Source: Antedon mediterranea (lineage: Eukaryota; Echinodermata; Crinoidea; Comatulida; Antedonidae). Taken from it: a stretch of DNA of 64,000 bases. The notes below the pieces were generated by a model. The model was not told the DNA's origin. It worked only from the letters and a program-made list of their open reading frames with translations, and made no database searches. Positions within the stretch are counted from its first letter, which is position 1. Each line of letters begins with the position of its first letter. This document shows, one piece after another, positions 44,301 to 55,100 of this stretch. Where the stretch lies: assembly GCF_964355755.1 (NCBI RefSeq), contig NC_092670.1, positions 15,685,201 to 15,749,200 on the forward strand, written 5' to 3'. Made by a program: the position numbers and the translations under genes.

Positions 44301-47300
44301 GCACACGCTAATCCATTCATTAAAGAGAGCAGTCGCAAATATTAAATATTATTTTCAATTTACTTCTGAAATGATTGAATCCATAGATTAAACTTGCCTG
44401 TACATAGAACATAACTCTTAGTTTGCTGCTTTTCACACATAAAACACATTTTGAGAAAGGCAAATAAAAAAAATGACAAAGCTGCTTTATATTGTATGTC
44501 AAATTATGCATGCATTGTTTATTTTTATAGACAATATTATTATCGCTCAGTTGATGTGTAACATTATGCATGGTATTGTTTGTCATATTTACTATTGATG
44601 ACTTTCCACCGACTTAACTGGCGTTAAGAATGGTGTGAGTTGAAAGACCCAAGATGGTAGAGATGAATACTTGATAACCCTAACTAGTTTGACAAAAAAG
44701 TGTGCCCAAATATGGTAGTGATAATATGATAAAATATGGTATAGTAGTGATATGATATCATATCATATGGGCCCATCACATTTCTTCGTCACATAAATTT
44801 TGCTAGTGTAAACAGAGTTTAAATATATTTTGTCTCTTGTGTAATTCAATGTTTTGCCTGGAACACATGGTTGTGTGCTGCGTTAAAAATTATATTACAT
44901 GAAATATATACAGAAATATATTACATGTTTGTATATTTTGAACTTTCATAATTTGCTGTAAATGTAAATGATATTAAAATTGTAAATATACGATCACTAT
45001 TATTATGATGTTAATGATATAGTGTGTTGATCTTGTATATTTGAAAGACAATAATAATTTAAAATTTCCTTATGAATACATTTTTACGTTATGATAAAAC
45101 TTCCAATCAATCACCGATGCTGCTTACTGTAGTTTAGATAAGATAAAGTTTGTTTCTAGTATGTACTAATATGACAGCATTGACTAAAATGACTACACCG
45201 CCTCAGGTACAAGACATTATTAACTGTTTCTCTATCAGACTATTAATAATTTTTTAGAATTTTGTAGCTACTAGAGACATAATCTTAAAAGGGTGATAAA
45301 ACACAAATTTATTCCAGACACCAACTGAAAGCTAATCATATTTTGTGAAGTATCAACTGTCCACACACAGAATTAGGATCACTGCCGAATAATCTGTAAA
45401 CACTCACTGATAGGTCCAAAATATCATTTAGCATATTATTAAAATTCTTTTATTTAGTCTTTAGGTACAATATAGCCATGGATTACCAATAGTCAATTAG
45501 TCACTCTCCTCTCAGATAGGTGGTAATCTTTTAAACGATGAGTTCACTTTGGAAACCCCCTACCTGACTCGAATGATGAACTTGGTTCACACGGGTAAAC
45601 TGTGTACACTGGACCTACTTACTCAACAATATAGGGAAAATGACCAATTATTTAACTTAACCAACCATCAGAGCAAGCGCAGTAGTGTAGATGCTAGTGA
45701 TTTGGAGTTGTGGGTTTGATTCTCACTCATTGTGTTTTTAAATGTACCTACTAGGCCTAAATAAAATATACCAGAGTAAGAAAATCATCTGACCAATTAG
45801 CTCTTTGATGCAAAGTCAGTTAGTATAATATAAAAATGAGTTTTTACCTTTTCATCTCTGTTCTCCACAGTAAACTAGCAATAGAAATTGCTGCTAAGAG
45901 TTTTTTCTTATGGAAAAGCAACATGGGAACCTCTTGAATGATTTCACAAATATTTTCTCTTTCCAAAACTCTGTCAAATATTAATAGTAATATTGCAATA
46001 TTACCTACAAAAAAATTGTTAGATGAAATACTGAATATAGCTATAGTAATTTCAGTATAGATACTGTATATGAGAAGTGGTAATAGAGAGCTTTAGATTT
46101 GTGATGACCAGCAACCTTGGCTCATTAATGTATCATCAGTCATCATTTGAACTGAGAAACCACTAAGTTTATGTCAAGGAATAAAGTGAAGAAGAAACTT
46201 GGAAACAGGCGCACAATTAATTAACATGGCCTAACTTATTCCTTGGTGGTCAAAAGTTCCCTAGTATTGTAGATTCAATCCTGAATTTATCTCTTAGTAT
46301 TCATACTTACGTTGACAATTTAATGATCTCTGTTTGTAGATCAATGATGTCAAGTTCCACATCTGTTGTTGCACTACCAGTAAGGAAGGTACTGAGCTGA
46401 GACACCACATTGTACTGTCTTATAGCCTTAATTCCTAACTCTGGGTCAAATTTCAACACCTTACGTAAAACTTCAATTGAAGACTGTTGAAGACTAAACG
46501 TGTCAGAGTTAATAATGGTTGTCAAAATCTTCTGAAAAGTTTCATATTCAAGTTGTAGGCGTTGTTTCTTCAGTGGAGAATCTTTTTGAGTAGTGACGAG
46601 TGTTTCTTGTGAAGTTTTAAGCTGCTCTTGTTGAATCTGTAAGATGTCTTGTGAAATGTTATCCTGCTCTTGGTGAGTCTTTATTTGTTGAAGGATTGTG
46701 GAAACAAAGAAATCTTCGGCAGCAGATTTGACAAACATTGATGAGTCTTTCAAGCAATTCCAGGCTACTTCGTTTGCTCCTTAAAAAATTGTAAATATAA
46801 TCAATAACTGTCTTAATGATTCACAAAAACAATAATTTGAATGGAGATACCAAGAATATCAGGACAATTCAAAGACACATTATTTTGAAGGCAGTAAATT
46901 GTTAATAGCGCCCTCATGTTTGTTTCAAAGAAGCTTTGCAGAATACAATTTCTTAAAAGAAACCTAAGATTCCCCATACAAACAATAATTTGAATGGAGA
47001 TACCAAGAATATCAGGACAATTCAAAGACACATTATTTTGAAGGCAGTAAATTGTTATAGCGCCCTCATGTTTGTTTCAAAGAAGCTTTGCAGAATACAA
47101 TTTCTTAAAAGAAACCTAAGATTCCCCATATGTTAATAAAATTTGTTATAATAATATGCAAGAGCAAAAACGAGGATATTCTTTTCACTGTATTATTGAT
47201 TGGTTTCATACACTATTAAATTGCATACATTTCAATATATATTCAATTTATTGCACATTGCTCAAAACGCATTATAAATTAAATAACAAAATATTAAAAA

Positions 47301-48746
47301 TTCATCACTACACTTAATTAAAAATATTTAATTTATAAACCCATCCTCCATGTCAATGTGCGACTAATGTTCAAGTCAAAGAAAAAAATAGAAGAGAAAA
47401 ACAAACCAAAAAATAGATAAATACCATTTTCACTTTAATTTGTATTATGAACATTTTTGAACTTTTTTTTTACATAAAATTATTATTTTGTGTTGGCTGC
47501 AGTTAACTTTTTATTATATTAGTAATTGGTAATTCTTACCATTTTGCAAAATGCGTAGAGATTTGACACGGACAGCACGAGTAACTGCTTCCAACCATGC
47601 ACACCGTACTGATGGATTCCACCATAGTTCTTCTTGTGCTTGGTTGATATGCATTTCAAATATATTGCTTGATACATCTACAGCTTTTATTTCTGATGAA
47701 GCACCAACAACTTGTTCAGTTGAACATTCTTTTTTTAATGAACTCCCACAGACATTAAAAGCACAAGCAATGTCAAACTTGTGTGTTGGAGCGAACTCAA
47801 TCAGGATGCTTAGAACTTTCAAAGCAAATACTGTTCTTTTTGAATTTGGACCGTACTTCAAAGAATCAGAAAGAAATCGTACAACTGCTGACGTTTCAGC
47901 TACTAAGTTGCAGTAGTATTCTGTAAGGATAAAATTCAGGTTTACTACTTGGTATTATGGCAATAATATTAAGGATGTCTGAACATTTTGTTTATTTACG
48001 ATGACCTATTTACGATGACCTATTTACAGTTGGTAGAAGTTACGGGGAATTTGGGCAATGCTATCTATTTTTCAACACAGTTCTGGTAGATTCTAGGTTC
48101 AGGCAATGACTGTAGCTCCTAGGTAGCTCCTTATTATCTCAGCGCTTATACCACTGTGATTTTATTTTAATTCTCCCTTTAAAACCAAATCCGAAAAACA
48201 TTTACCATAATTTACTGTAAATGTTAATTGTTATGACCCTATAATTGTCATTCGCACACAATTATCTAGGTTAACTTTTTTTAAATAGCCAATCAATGGA
48301 AGATTTGTATAATGGGTCTTTAAGTCATTATGAACCGGATGTATAATATCAGCAGAGAATGAAAGACAAACAACAACGTTCTCTTTGTGTATAAAGGATT
48401 ACATTTTAAAGTGATTTTCTCAAACTACTGTACCTCGCAACTTTGGAAACTGTGCATGTTTTAAAATACTGTATCCGTTACTATACATGCCCCATAAAAC
48501 CTTAATTACTAAATCTGTGTTGTGATACATTCCCATTTCCTAAAATGTTTGGGTTGGATATAGCTGCATTTACATTTATTCTACAGACCTTTTACTGGTA
48601 AAATAGTGTTTACCTTTTGTTTTTGACGATGTTCTTAGCCAGTCCAGTAATTTTTCAGCAAAGGAGTCATCTTTAAAACTATCCTCTGACTTTAATACAA
48701 TGTCTAGAACTTGTGGAAGGAACTTCATACACGTATAGAATGCCAT
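35372..48746 (-). CDS. BRAT1: BRAT1, HEAT-repeat partner of INTS11
   Basis: Coding exons in transcript order: 48746-48614, 47920-47540, 46779-46311, 45970-45848, 42420-42228, 40363-40186, 39402-39332, 37554-37389, 36922-36753, 36301-35372. They total 2814 nt, 937 residues (human 821), GT-AG with consistent phases. The N-terminus carries FAEKLLDWLRT, close to the vertebrate EKLLDWFKT block. HEAT-type helices include NWERRDSGVGFIDHVL, ESYVRATAAVSMSRL and DGGFARRAAIESL. The C-terminus is LLLEDIVATATP...DCY, as in vertebrates (LLQDMLATGG...DCY). BRAT1 binds cytoplasmic INTS11/INTS9, and its C-terminal Cys region sits in the INTS11 nuclease site; it is also linked to ATM signalling. The last exon is very long (930 nt). 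The fourth exon's acceptor was chosen by frame: a nearer-looking acceptor at 46006 gives an immediate stop. Confidence 0.9.
41367..41471 (-). mobile_element. Solo copy of the CTAGTGGGAACCAAGC element
   Basis: In a BRAT1 intron. GACCAATTACAATTGACAGT, TGTGATTGGTTAAATCACTT and TTCTAGTGGGAACCAAGC match the units of the foldback cluster at 54.6-55.0 kb, with divergence. Confidence 0.75.
44681..44820 (+). mobile_element. Palindromic MITE, copy 13 (degraded)
   Basis: Lacks the 5' terminus; keeps CTAGTTTGACAAAAAAGTGT and a diverged CACATAAATTTTGCTAGTGT end. It lies in the BRAT1 intron between exons 45970-45848 and 42420-42228. Confidence 0.82.
46831..47130 (+). repeat. Two-copy tandem duplication, 153-bp unit
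   Basis: Units start at 46831 and 46984 and are almost identical (AATAATTTGAATGGAGATAC at both starts), except for a 1-bp change in the GTTAATAGCGCCC region. It lies in the BRAT1 intron between exons 47920-47540 and 46779-46311. The near-identity means the duplication is recent. Confidence 0.95.
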
Positions 48747-48771
48747 TCTTCAGCATCTCACATTCCTGACT
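48744..48771 (-). promoter_or_regulatory. BRAT1: BRAT1 5' leader with start-stop and overlapping uORFs
   Basis: An acceptor-like TTACAG ends at 48772, so a 5'-UTR intron is likely and the leader visible here is 25 nt. It contains ATG immediately followed by TGA (48763-48758), then a second out-of-frame ATG (48756) whose frame runs past the BRAT1 start at 48746. Both could reduce initiation at the main start. Confidence 0.5.
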
Positions 48772-49784
48772 CTGTAACTAAATGCAGTGTTTTCCTAATA
48801 TAGATATCAAGTCGGGCATATTAAAAAAAGACCGAATTATTGATATACTGTACAAGGCACTCAAATAATATTTTTTTCTATAAAATTGACAAAATAATAG
48901 CCTCAAATTGCTCTTTGTCTATGTCTTTAATGGCTAGCATAACCTACCACTACTAGATAGTGTTTTTTTATGTATAATTTTCTTACGCAATTTTTAATAC
49001 TGGTTGGAGCCAACTGAAATGTAATCATATTTTGCTTGGTTAAACTTAAACTAATTGCTTGAATATATTAATTTTTAGTCATAAAGTGAAATTTCCGCGA
49101 CTTGACATAGCATGTACATTGGATTTGTTCCTTGATGTTAAATGTAAATGTTTGTCCAAGTCATATCATGTAAAATTCATTAAAAAACCTCCAATTAAGA
49201 TTGGCAGAACAAACTGGTAAAAAAATCTGTATTTCTTTGATTGTATATTTACTCAGCATCAACTTATGTATCCAATATCAAAAATACATTATCATCAAAT
49301 TAAATTATTATTATCTTTTGTAGTTTTAAACACATTCATCATTATTATTCTTCACAAGATTCTCTATGGAATACATTGTTAGATATGATTTCCTAGTAGC
49401 AATTAAAACAATGTGATAGGAGATACCCAGCAATGCTCTACTGTTCTCTCTTGAGCAAAGATATGACTAATTAACACAATAGAAAAAGCATAGATATGTT
49501 GTTACTTAAATGTGTACGCCACATAAAGTGTTACTGACAATAGTTGTAGTTCTTATCTTATTTTGTTGAATGGATTAAAGAAATCCCCTCGAAAAACAAC
49601 CATATATTTTATGCTGTAAAATGACAATAGGATATTTACTGACTTTGTTGTGTTGAGAGGCCAGACAGAGGGAAGCTGCTTTCCATTCTGTTGAGTGTCA
49701 TTTGCATAGTAAATACAGGTAATTAAAATTATGTCACAAATGTTGGAACATATTTAGCAGCCATACCCTAATAATATCCTGGAG

Positions 49785-49985
49785 TGCCTAATTTTGTTAA
49801 ACCTCTAAGCACTGTAAATTAACTCCGTTCATTTTAAAAAATCAAACTCCGCTAGTAATCAGCACAAAGTTGTCTTGATCTTACTTAAATTAAATACCCA
49901 TTGGTTCACCTGGGTTGATTGATACAAGTAATTCTTTGGATTCGAACCAACGATCTCACGATCATTACTCAAAAATTCCTGCACC
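49785..49985. repeat. SINE-like sequence
   Basis: AAACCTCTAAGCACTGTAAA resembles 27020-27045 (AAACCTCTAAGCGCTGTACA), and GCTAGTAATCAGCACAAAGT resembles the SINE at 29135-29316. The 3' part carries GGATTCGAACC, the inverse of a tRNA T-loop, as tRNA-derived SINEs often do. Confidence 0.45.
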
Positions 49986-51523
49986 ACATATCCTTTATTT
50001 ATAGTAATGTATTTTCAGGAAAATAAAGTCTTGATCGCACTGTATTGAATTGTCAACTATATTGACCAACATTAAAGGTGAATGTTAATTGTCCACAGAA
50101 AGAAAACTTTGTGTTCTATTAGTAATAATCACACAAATTAAAAAATCAAAAATATATTAATCAAAAGATATTATTTAGATAAATATTAAATTATCAAGTA
50201 TAAAAACTTTCTTTGCTAGTACACTATGTATCTATGCCTAGATTTCGAACGTATTTCCAGCGGGTAAAACAAATCGTTGTATAGTATATAATTATATTAA
50301 TTTGAATCATAAAGAACAATTTAAATAAATAAGTTATGAAGTATTAACACAAGTTGATAGAACATGTCGGCCTGGATATCTAACCTCTTCCAAAAAACGT
50401 AATAACATATTGGTAGTGTAATAGTATTTATTTATGTACAGTATATATAAATTTTCAAACTGCTGCTATGGTACAAACTTGATTATAAACTCAAATATGT
50501 AAAAAATATGCAAGTAAAATCAATAGGAAAAACTGACTAATGTACATATAAACATTGTTAAATTTGAAACGTTGGCCTAGCTTTGGAAACCTTATCTCAA
50601 AAAAAATCAAACTACTTCAATGCAAATCAATAATAATATCATTATGAATAAATAATATATTCATACTTGTTCTATCTAAATTGCATCTAGTTTTTATAAA
50701 TTACATTCTATGCAGCAAGAAATGATTAAATGCAATCAGCACAAAGCAACAATATTATTTCAGTAATTATTGTAGGAAAAATTGAATGATGCTATTTAGT
50801 AGTAGTGATTAGTGTGAGAGTTTGATTTCAGAGTTTACAATTACATCTAGAAAAAAAAAGGTAAAAGTTTTTGAATTCTTGAAATTACTACTCTAGTGAC
50901 AGTTTGAAGATGTTTTACAGAACAGTGCTATGTATCAAAACCAAAACCTAAATTTATCAGAATTGACAAATGAAATGAGAGCAAGTGGGATGTCATTGTC
51001 AGAGCATACTATGCAACAGGACAAAACACCACGTCAAACGGGGTCACATGGGAGGGGTCATACAATATATTTTTTGAATCATTTTTTCTGGTGGAACTAG
51101 CCTTAAAAGCCCTTTGGGCTTATTTATGTTTCTTCAGCATAAGTGCATTCTACTTTAAAAAAAAAAACAGTCATGTTATTTCACAATGATGTATCTTATG
51201 AAAATAAAATTGAATTGAATCTTGGCTAGGCAGGGCCAGTAGGGTTTATGATATAAAATGTTATCAAGTACATGCTAACGTTATATTTAATGTTATATTG
51301 TGATATTTAATTTTAGGTTTATACATTTTTATGTAGAAAACTGTCAAAATACTGATGTTTATTTTGAAATTAAAGATCACCATCTGTGATAAGTGATGTT
51401 TTGTTTTTGGCACGTTAAAGACAAATAAAAATAACAATATTTTAACCGATTTTAAGTTTTTTCTGGAGAGAAAAAAAAATGTATATATGTTAAATTTACC
51501 ACTGATGCAAACCATGGAGGCTC

Positions 51524-51590
51524 TGTGAGCCTTGCGCAATTTGAATCAAAATATTTACATCAAATTGCGCAGTAACCTGCTGCGCAAGTA
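51524..51590. repeat. Fragment related to the TTGCGCAA element
   Basis: CCTTGCGCAATTTGAATC and its facing ATCAAATTGCGCAGT form a loose palindrome of the same type as 52198-53000. Confidence 0.6.
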
Positions 51591-52161
51591 TTTTTAGTAT
51601 TTGATTATTTATATAACCAAATCACGATAACCTTACTTAATATCATAAATTTATAAATAATGCAAGGAAAAATTATTATTTATTAATAAACTTAACAGAA
51701 TAAAATGTTTTGGTTATGTTTTAATAGAGAGGTCTAGTTAGCTAGCCTAGAAAAAAGTCACATGTGTTTTATAATGAGCTAATGTTGCCAAGCTGGTATG
51801 CGAGACTGTTGTTGAGTGACAATGAGTGAATATGGGCAGTTTTGTACAATTTCAAATTGCGCATGTACTTGACAATTTTGTTTTTATATTATCCTAAAAT
51901 AAAACTACCAAAAGCAGGCAACACCGGTCCCCTGCCTGGCGATACCGGTGCTTACCGGACATACCTAGATTAGTATGACCGGGCAGGGAGGAAATCATTA
52001 TTGCAATGGATTTTACGGGCCTAGTTAGGCCTACTACTATGTACTAATTAGACTCAGTAATTAGGATAGTACAGTAATATAGTAGGCCTACATAGCTAGC
52101 TACAGTAGGCTCTTCTAGTCTCTAAAGTCTAGCCTAGGCCTAGTACTAGAGTAGTAGGTAG

Positions 52162-52186
52162 TATCATGGAGGTAACCTCCATGATA
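52162..52186. repeat. Perfect 12-bp-arm palindrome
   Basis: TATCATGGAGGT and its exact inverse ACCTCCATGATA flank a single base. It lies 12 bp outside the TTGCGCAA inverted-repeat element. Confidence 0.9.
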
Positions 52187-52197
52187 GTATTAGTATA

Positions 52198-53000
52198 TAT
52201 GTTATGCGCGATTTGAACGATTTGCGCAATTTGAAATTGCGCAAAAAAATCCTTGCGCAATTTGAAATTGCGCAAAGAATTCTTGCGCAATTTTAAATTG
52301 CGCAAGGATTTTTTCGCGCAATTTCAAATTGCGCAATCAACTTGCGCAATTTCAAATTGCGCAAGAAAATCTTTGCGCAATTTTAAATTGCGCTGCACAA
52401 TTTGTAAATTGCGCAAGATAGTTCTTGCGCAATATGACACCTTTGCGCAATTTGAAAACGAACTGTAAATTTTCCCATACATGGCTAGGCTAGGCCTAGG
52501 CAGAGGAGTTTAAAATTTAGTATTTTATTATATAAATAAGACCATTTCAATGAAGATAATGTTTAATACTCACTTTTTAAGTTTTTAATATTAGTTTAAG
52601 CTAGGCCATGTAACCTAGTCAGTATCAGTAGTCCAGACCCTAGCTAGGCTAGAGTAGTATAGCCGGCCGCCCGCGCCGCGCCCGCCTGGTGGAACACCAC
52701 CGCTTCGTTTTCCTTCGTCGGTTCTTCGACGGTATGCTAACTTATAACAATATTTGCACTACTAAAATAAGGAAATGCGATATTTATCTTTAATTTTGAA
52801 TCATTCTTAGAAACTACTATAAAAATATGGGTGTGCATGATTTCACAATCTGTCGAAAAACCTTGCGCAATTTGCAGATTACTTGCGCAATTTAATACGT
52901 TGCTTGCGCAATTTGAAACACATGTTTCAATTCAAATTGCGCAAGGATTTTTTTTGCGCAATTTCAAATTGCGCAAATCGTTCAAATCGCGCATAACATA
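52198..53000. mobile_element. Inverted-repeat element built from TTGCGCAA palindromes
   Basis: Terminal inverted repeats of about 72 bp start TATGTTATGCGCGATTTGAA at both ends and differ by one A in a poly-A run (52198-52270 against 52931-53000). TA flanks each side. The arms are themselves arrays of 23-bp palindromes, TTGCGCAA-TTTSAAA-TTGCGCAA, facing each other. About 19 exact TTGCGCAA cores occur between 52219 and 52980. The spacer includes TAGGCCTA-type palindromes and a CpG-rich patch (52660-52740). There is no transposase ORF. Confidence 0.85.
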
Positions 53001-53899
53001 TACATGCAGTAGGCCAGTACTGTAGATCGTCTTACCACCAGTTGGTCCCGATAGTCATTTGTGTTATTCTGTTATATAAATTAATGTGCCACATTTCATT
53101 CTCATTTTCCGAGTATGTTTTGGGCCCTATCGTCTTATTTATTGGGCCCGATCGTCTTTCACCCTTGATGGGTAGTAGATGAGTAGTAGTAGCGGAGTAG
53201 TAGTAGAGGCCTACCTCTAGCTAGGCTAACTAGGCTAGGCCTAGAAGCTAGTATAATCTAATATAAAACAATCAATTTCAAGAGTAATACCTATATAGAA
53301 ACTTCAGCTGTCCAATATTATGTTTTATTTTGCTAGTATAAAAAAGAATCCTAGGCCTAGGCCTAGTCGCGATCATACATCTCGCGCGGGGGACGAACAC
53401 ATGTGTTTCACTCTGCTGCTGCTTCTTCTTCTTTAATATAGAGAGCGTATCGTATCGCGCTAATCAAAGAAAAAAAAGCATTCTCAAAACACTCAATTGA
53501 AGAGAGAAAAACACAATTCTACAAAGACTACTAGTTTAATATTAATATTAACCGTCGGGACTCGCAAACAAATGAAAATGTATGAGTGCCAACGTTTCAC
53601 ATTTAATTTCACAAATTAAAAAAGTCAAAGAGAAAGTATAATTTGTTTGTATCGATGTGATTTTCGCGTGTTGTAGTCGAAATCTTGTGCTTGTTTCATC
53701 AATTAGCCTAAGAATAGTTTAGGTTGAAACTGCTCAGGATGCAAATGTTTTTAAAATGATAAATTACCCGACTAATGAATTTCCCCTACAGCAGTAAAAC
53801 AATATAAAAACAGACAAAGAGTTTAAACTGCATTAACGTATAAATTATCAAAATTAGTTTTTATAGTAGGCCTATTTCCAGTTTCAGAAATCGCATCCA
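53001..53899. other. Noncoding region rich in TAGGCCTA motifs
   Basis: Contains repeated CTAGGCCTAG palindromes (53205-53365), a CpG-rich stretch (53365-53460) and no recognisable exon. It could belong to the BRAT1 promoter domain. Confidence 0.35.
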
Positions 53900-54235
53900 G
53901 TTAAAAATTGAAACGATTAGGCATATAAATCTAACTTATTGAGAACGTAATAAAGAGTTAAGAGTACAAACATACCAAGTGACGTTAATAACGTGATGCT
54001 GACGTGATCCTTTCCATCTCAAGTGTCAACGCGGTATTCGTAACAGTTTAACACGATGATCTTTTTCTTATGTAGCATCGAACTATAATTAGCAACACGC
54101 TGGTTCTGTTTCGTTCAGGTAGATATCTTAATTTGTTCTTTTTCAACTGTACTAATTACAGACAATTTACTGCGTTTCGGTACCGTAGCCTATTGTATGC
54201 GTCAACATTGGCGGTCTCAATGTACGCCCATTACA
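53900..54235 (-). repeat. Promoter-like duplicated segment, copy 1
   Basis: A diverged copy lies at 54300-55100. Shared anchors in order: ACAAACATACCAAGTGACGT followed by TAATAACGTGAT, CTTTTTCTTAT, CTGGTTCTGTTT, GTACCGTAGCCTATTGTA. On the - strand ATTAACGTCACTTG|GTATGT is a donor-like site ending at 53976, so this may be an untranslated first exon of BRAT1. Confidence 0.7.
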
Positions 54236-54299
54236 TCAAAGTGTTTTATATTTAAAAACATTATAATATTAAATATATATATTCAAAAAATATATTTTA

Positions 54300-55100
54300 A
54301 AGTGAAACGATAATAGGCGTTCATCTAACTTATATTAATTGAATTGAGAACGTACAGTGTACAAACATACCAAGTGACGTTAATAACGTGATTCCTTGTG
54401 CAGTATTCGTGTAAGACACACGACGACCTTTTTCTTATAAAGCTCATCGAACCATGGAGGCATAAAAATCGAATTATAATTGGAAACACTGGTTCTGTTT
54501 TCTTCAGTTCTTTTTCAATTTTAATATTAGCCTATGCTTGGTTCCGGTTCCCACTAGAGACGCAACACAAGGACGTAACGCAACGTAAGTGAAGCTTGGT
54601 TCCCACTAGAACGTAACGCAAGGACGTAAACGCAACGCAAGCGTTTTAACCAATGACAAGCGAAGTTATAGACAGTTAGCAATCACAAGCGAATAAGCCA
54701 TCGCTTGTGATTGGTCAATTCACTTGCGTTGCGTTGCGTTGCGTCGCTAGTGGGAACCATGCTTAAGTTGACCAATCACAAGCGATGGATTATTCGAACT
54801 GTCGCTTGCCACTGGTCATGAACTCGCTTGCGATGCGTTTACGTCCTTGCGTTACGTTCTAGTGGGAACCAAGCAAGGACGTAACGCAACGCAAGTGAAT
54901 TGACCAATCACAAGCGATGGCTTATTCGCTTGTGATTGCTAACTGTCTATAACTTCGCTTGTCATTGGTTAAAACGCTTGCGTTGCGTTTACGTCCTAGC
55001 GTTACGTTCTAGTGGGAACCAAGCTTGAGGGACAATTAAAGCGTTACGGTACCGTAGCCTATTGTAATGCGTCGATTGTCGACATTGGTGGTAATGTAGG
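54300..55100 (-). repeat. Promoter-like duplicated segment, copy 2, interrupted by foldback
   Basis: Homology to copy 1 runs from about 54300 to 54530 and resumes at 55026-55100 (GACAATTAAAGCGTTACGGT and on through GTACCGTAGCCTATTGTAAT). The inserted 54537-55026 is the foldback cluster. The donor-like CACTTG|GTATGT is conserved, with exon end at 54371. Confidence 0.7.
54537..55026. mobile_element. Foldback MITE cluster with 144-bp arms
   Basis: Arms 54593-54736 and 54883-55026 are inverted and nearly identical; one difference seen is CCTAGCG against CCTTGCG. The outer ends read AAGCTTGGTTCCCACTAGAA and its inverse. The 146-bp spacer holds a third, diverged unit, and a partial unit precedes the left arm. 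Internal motifs are GTAACGCAAGGACGTAA and CAATCACAAGCG. No ORF. Confidence 0.9.

Larger units (their letters stand above)
48772..52161. other. Noncoding region upstream of BRAT1 coding exons
   Basis: AT-rich, with SINE-like sequence at 49785-49985 and short TTGCGCAA-family fragments near 51530 and 51865. It may be a 5'-UTR intron of BRAT1. No coding exon recognised. Confidence 0.4.

Noticed and set aside
45971-46006. Acceptor at about 46006 for the fourth BRAT1 coding exon
   Set aside because: Joining the previous donor to it gives an immediate stop; the acceptor at 45971 keeps frame and aligns to the family.
49940-49970. tRNA-like GGATTCGAACC
   Set aside because: No acceptor, D or anticodon arms can be assembled; better explained as a tRNA-derived SINE relic.
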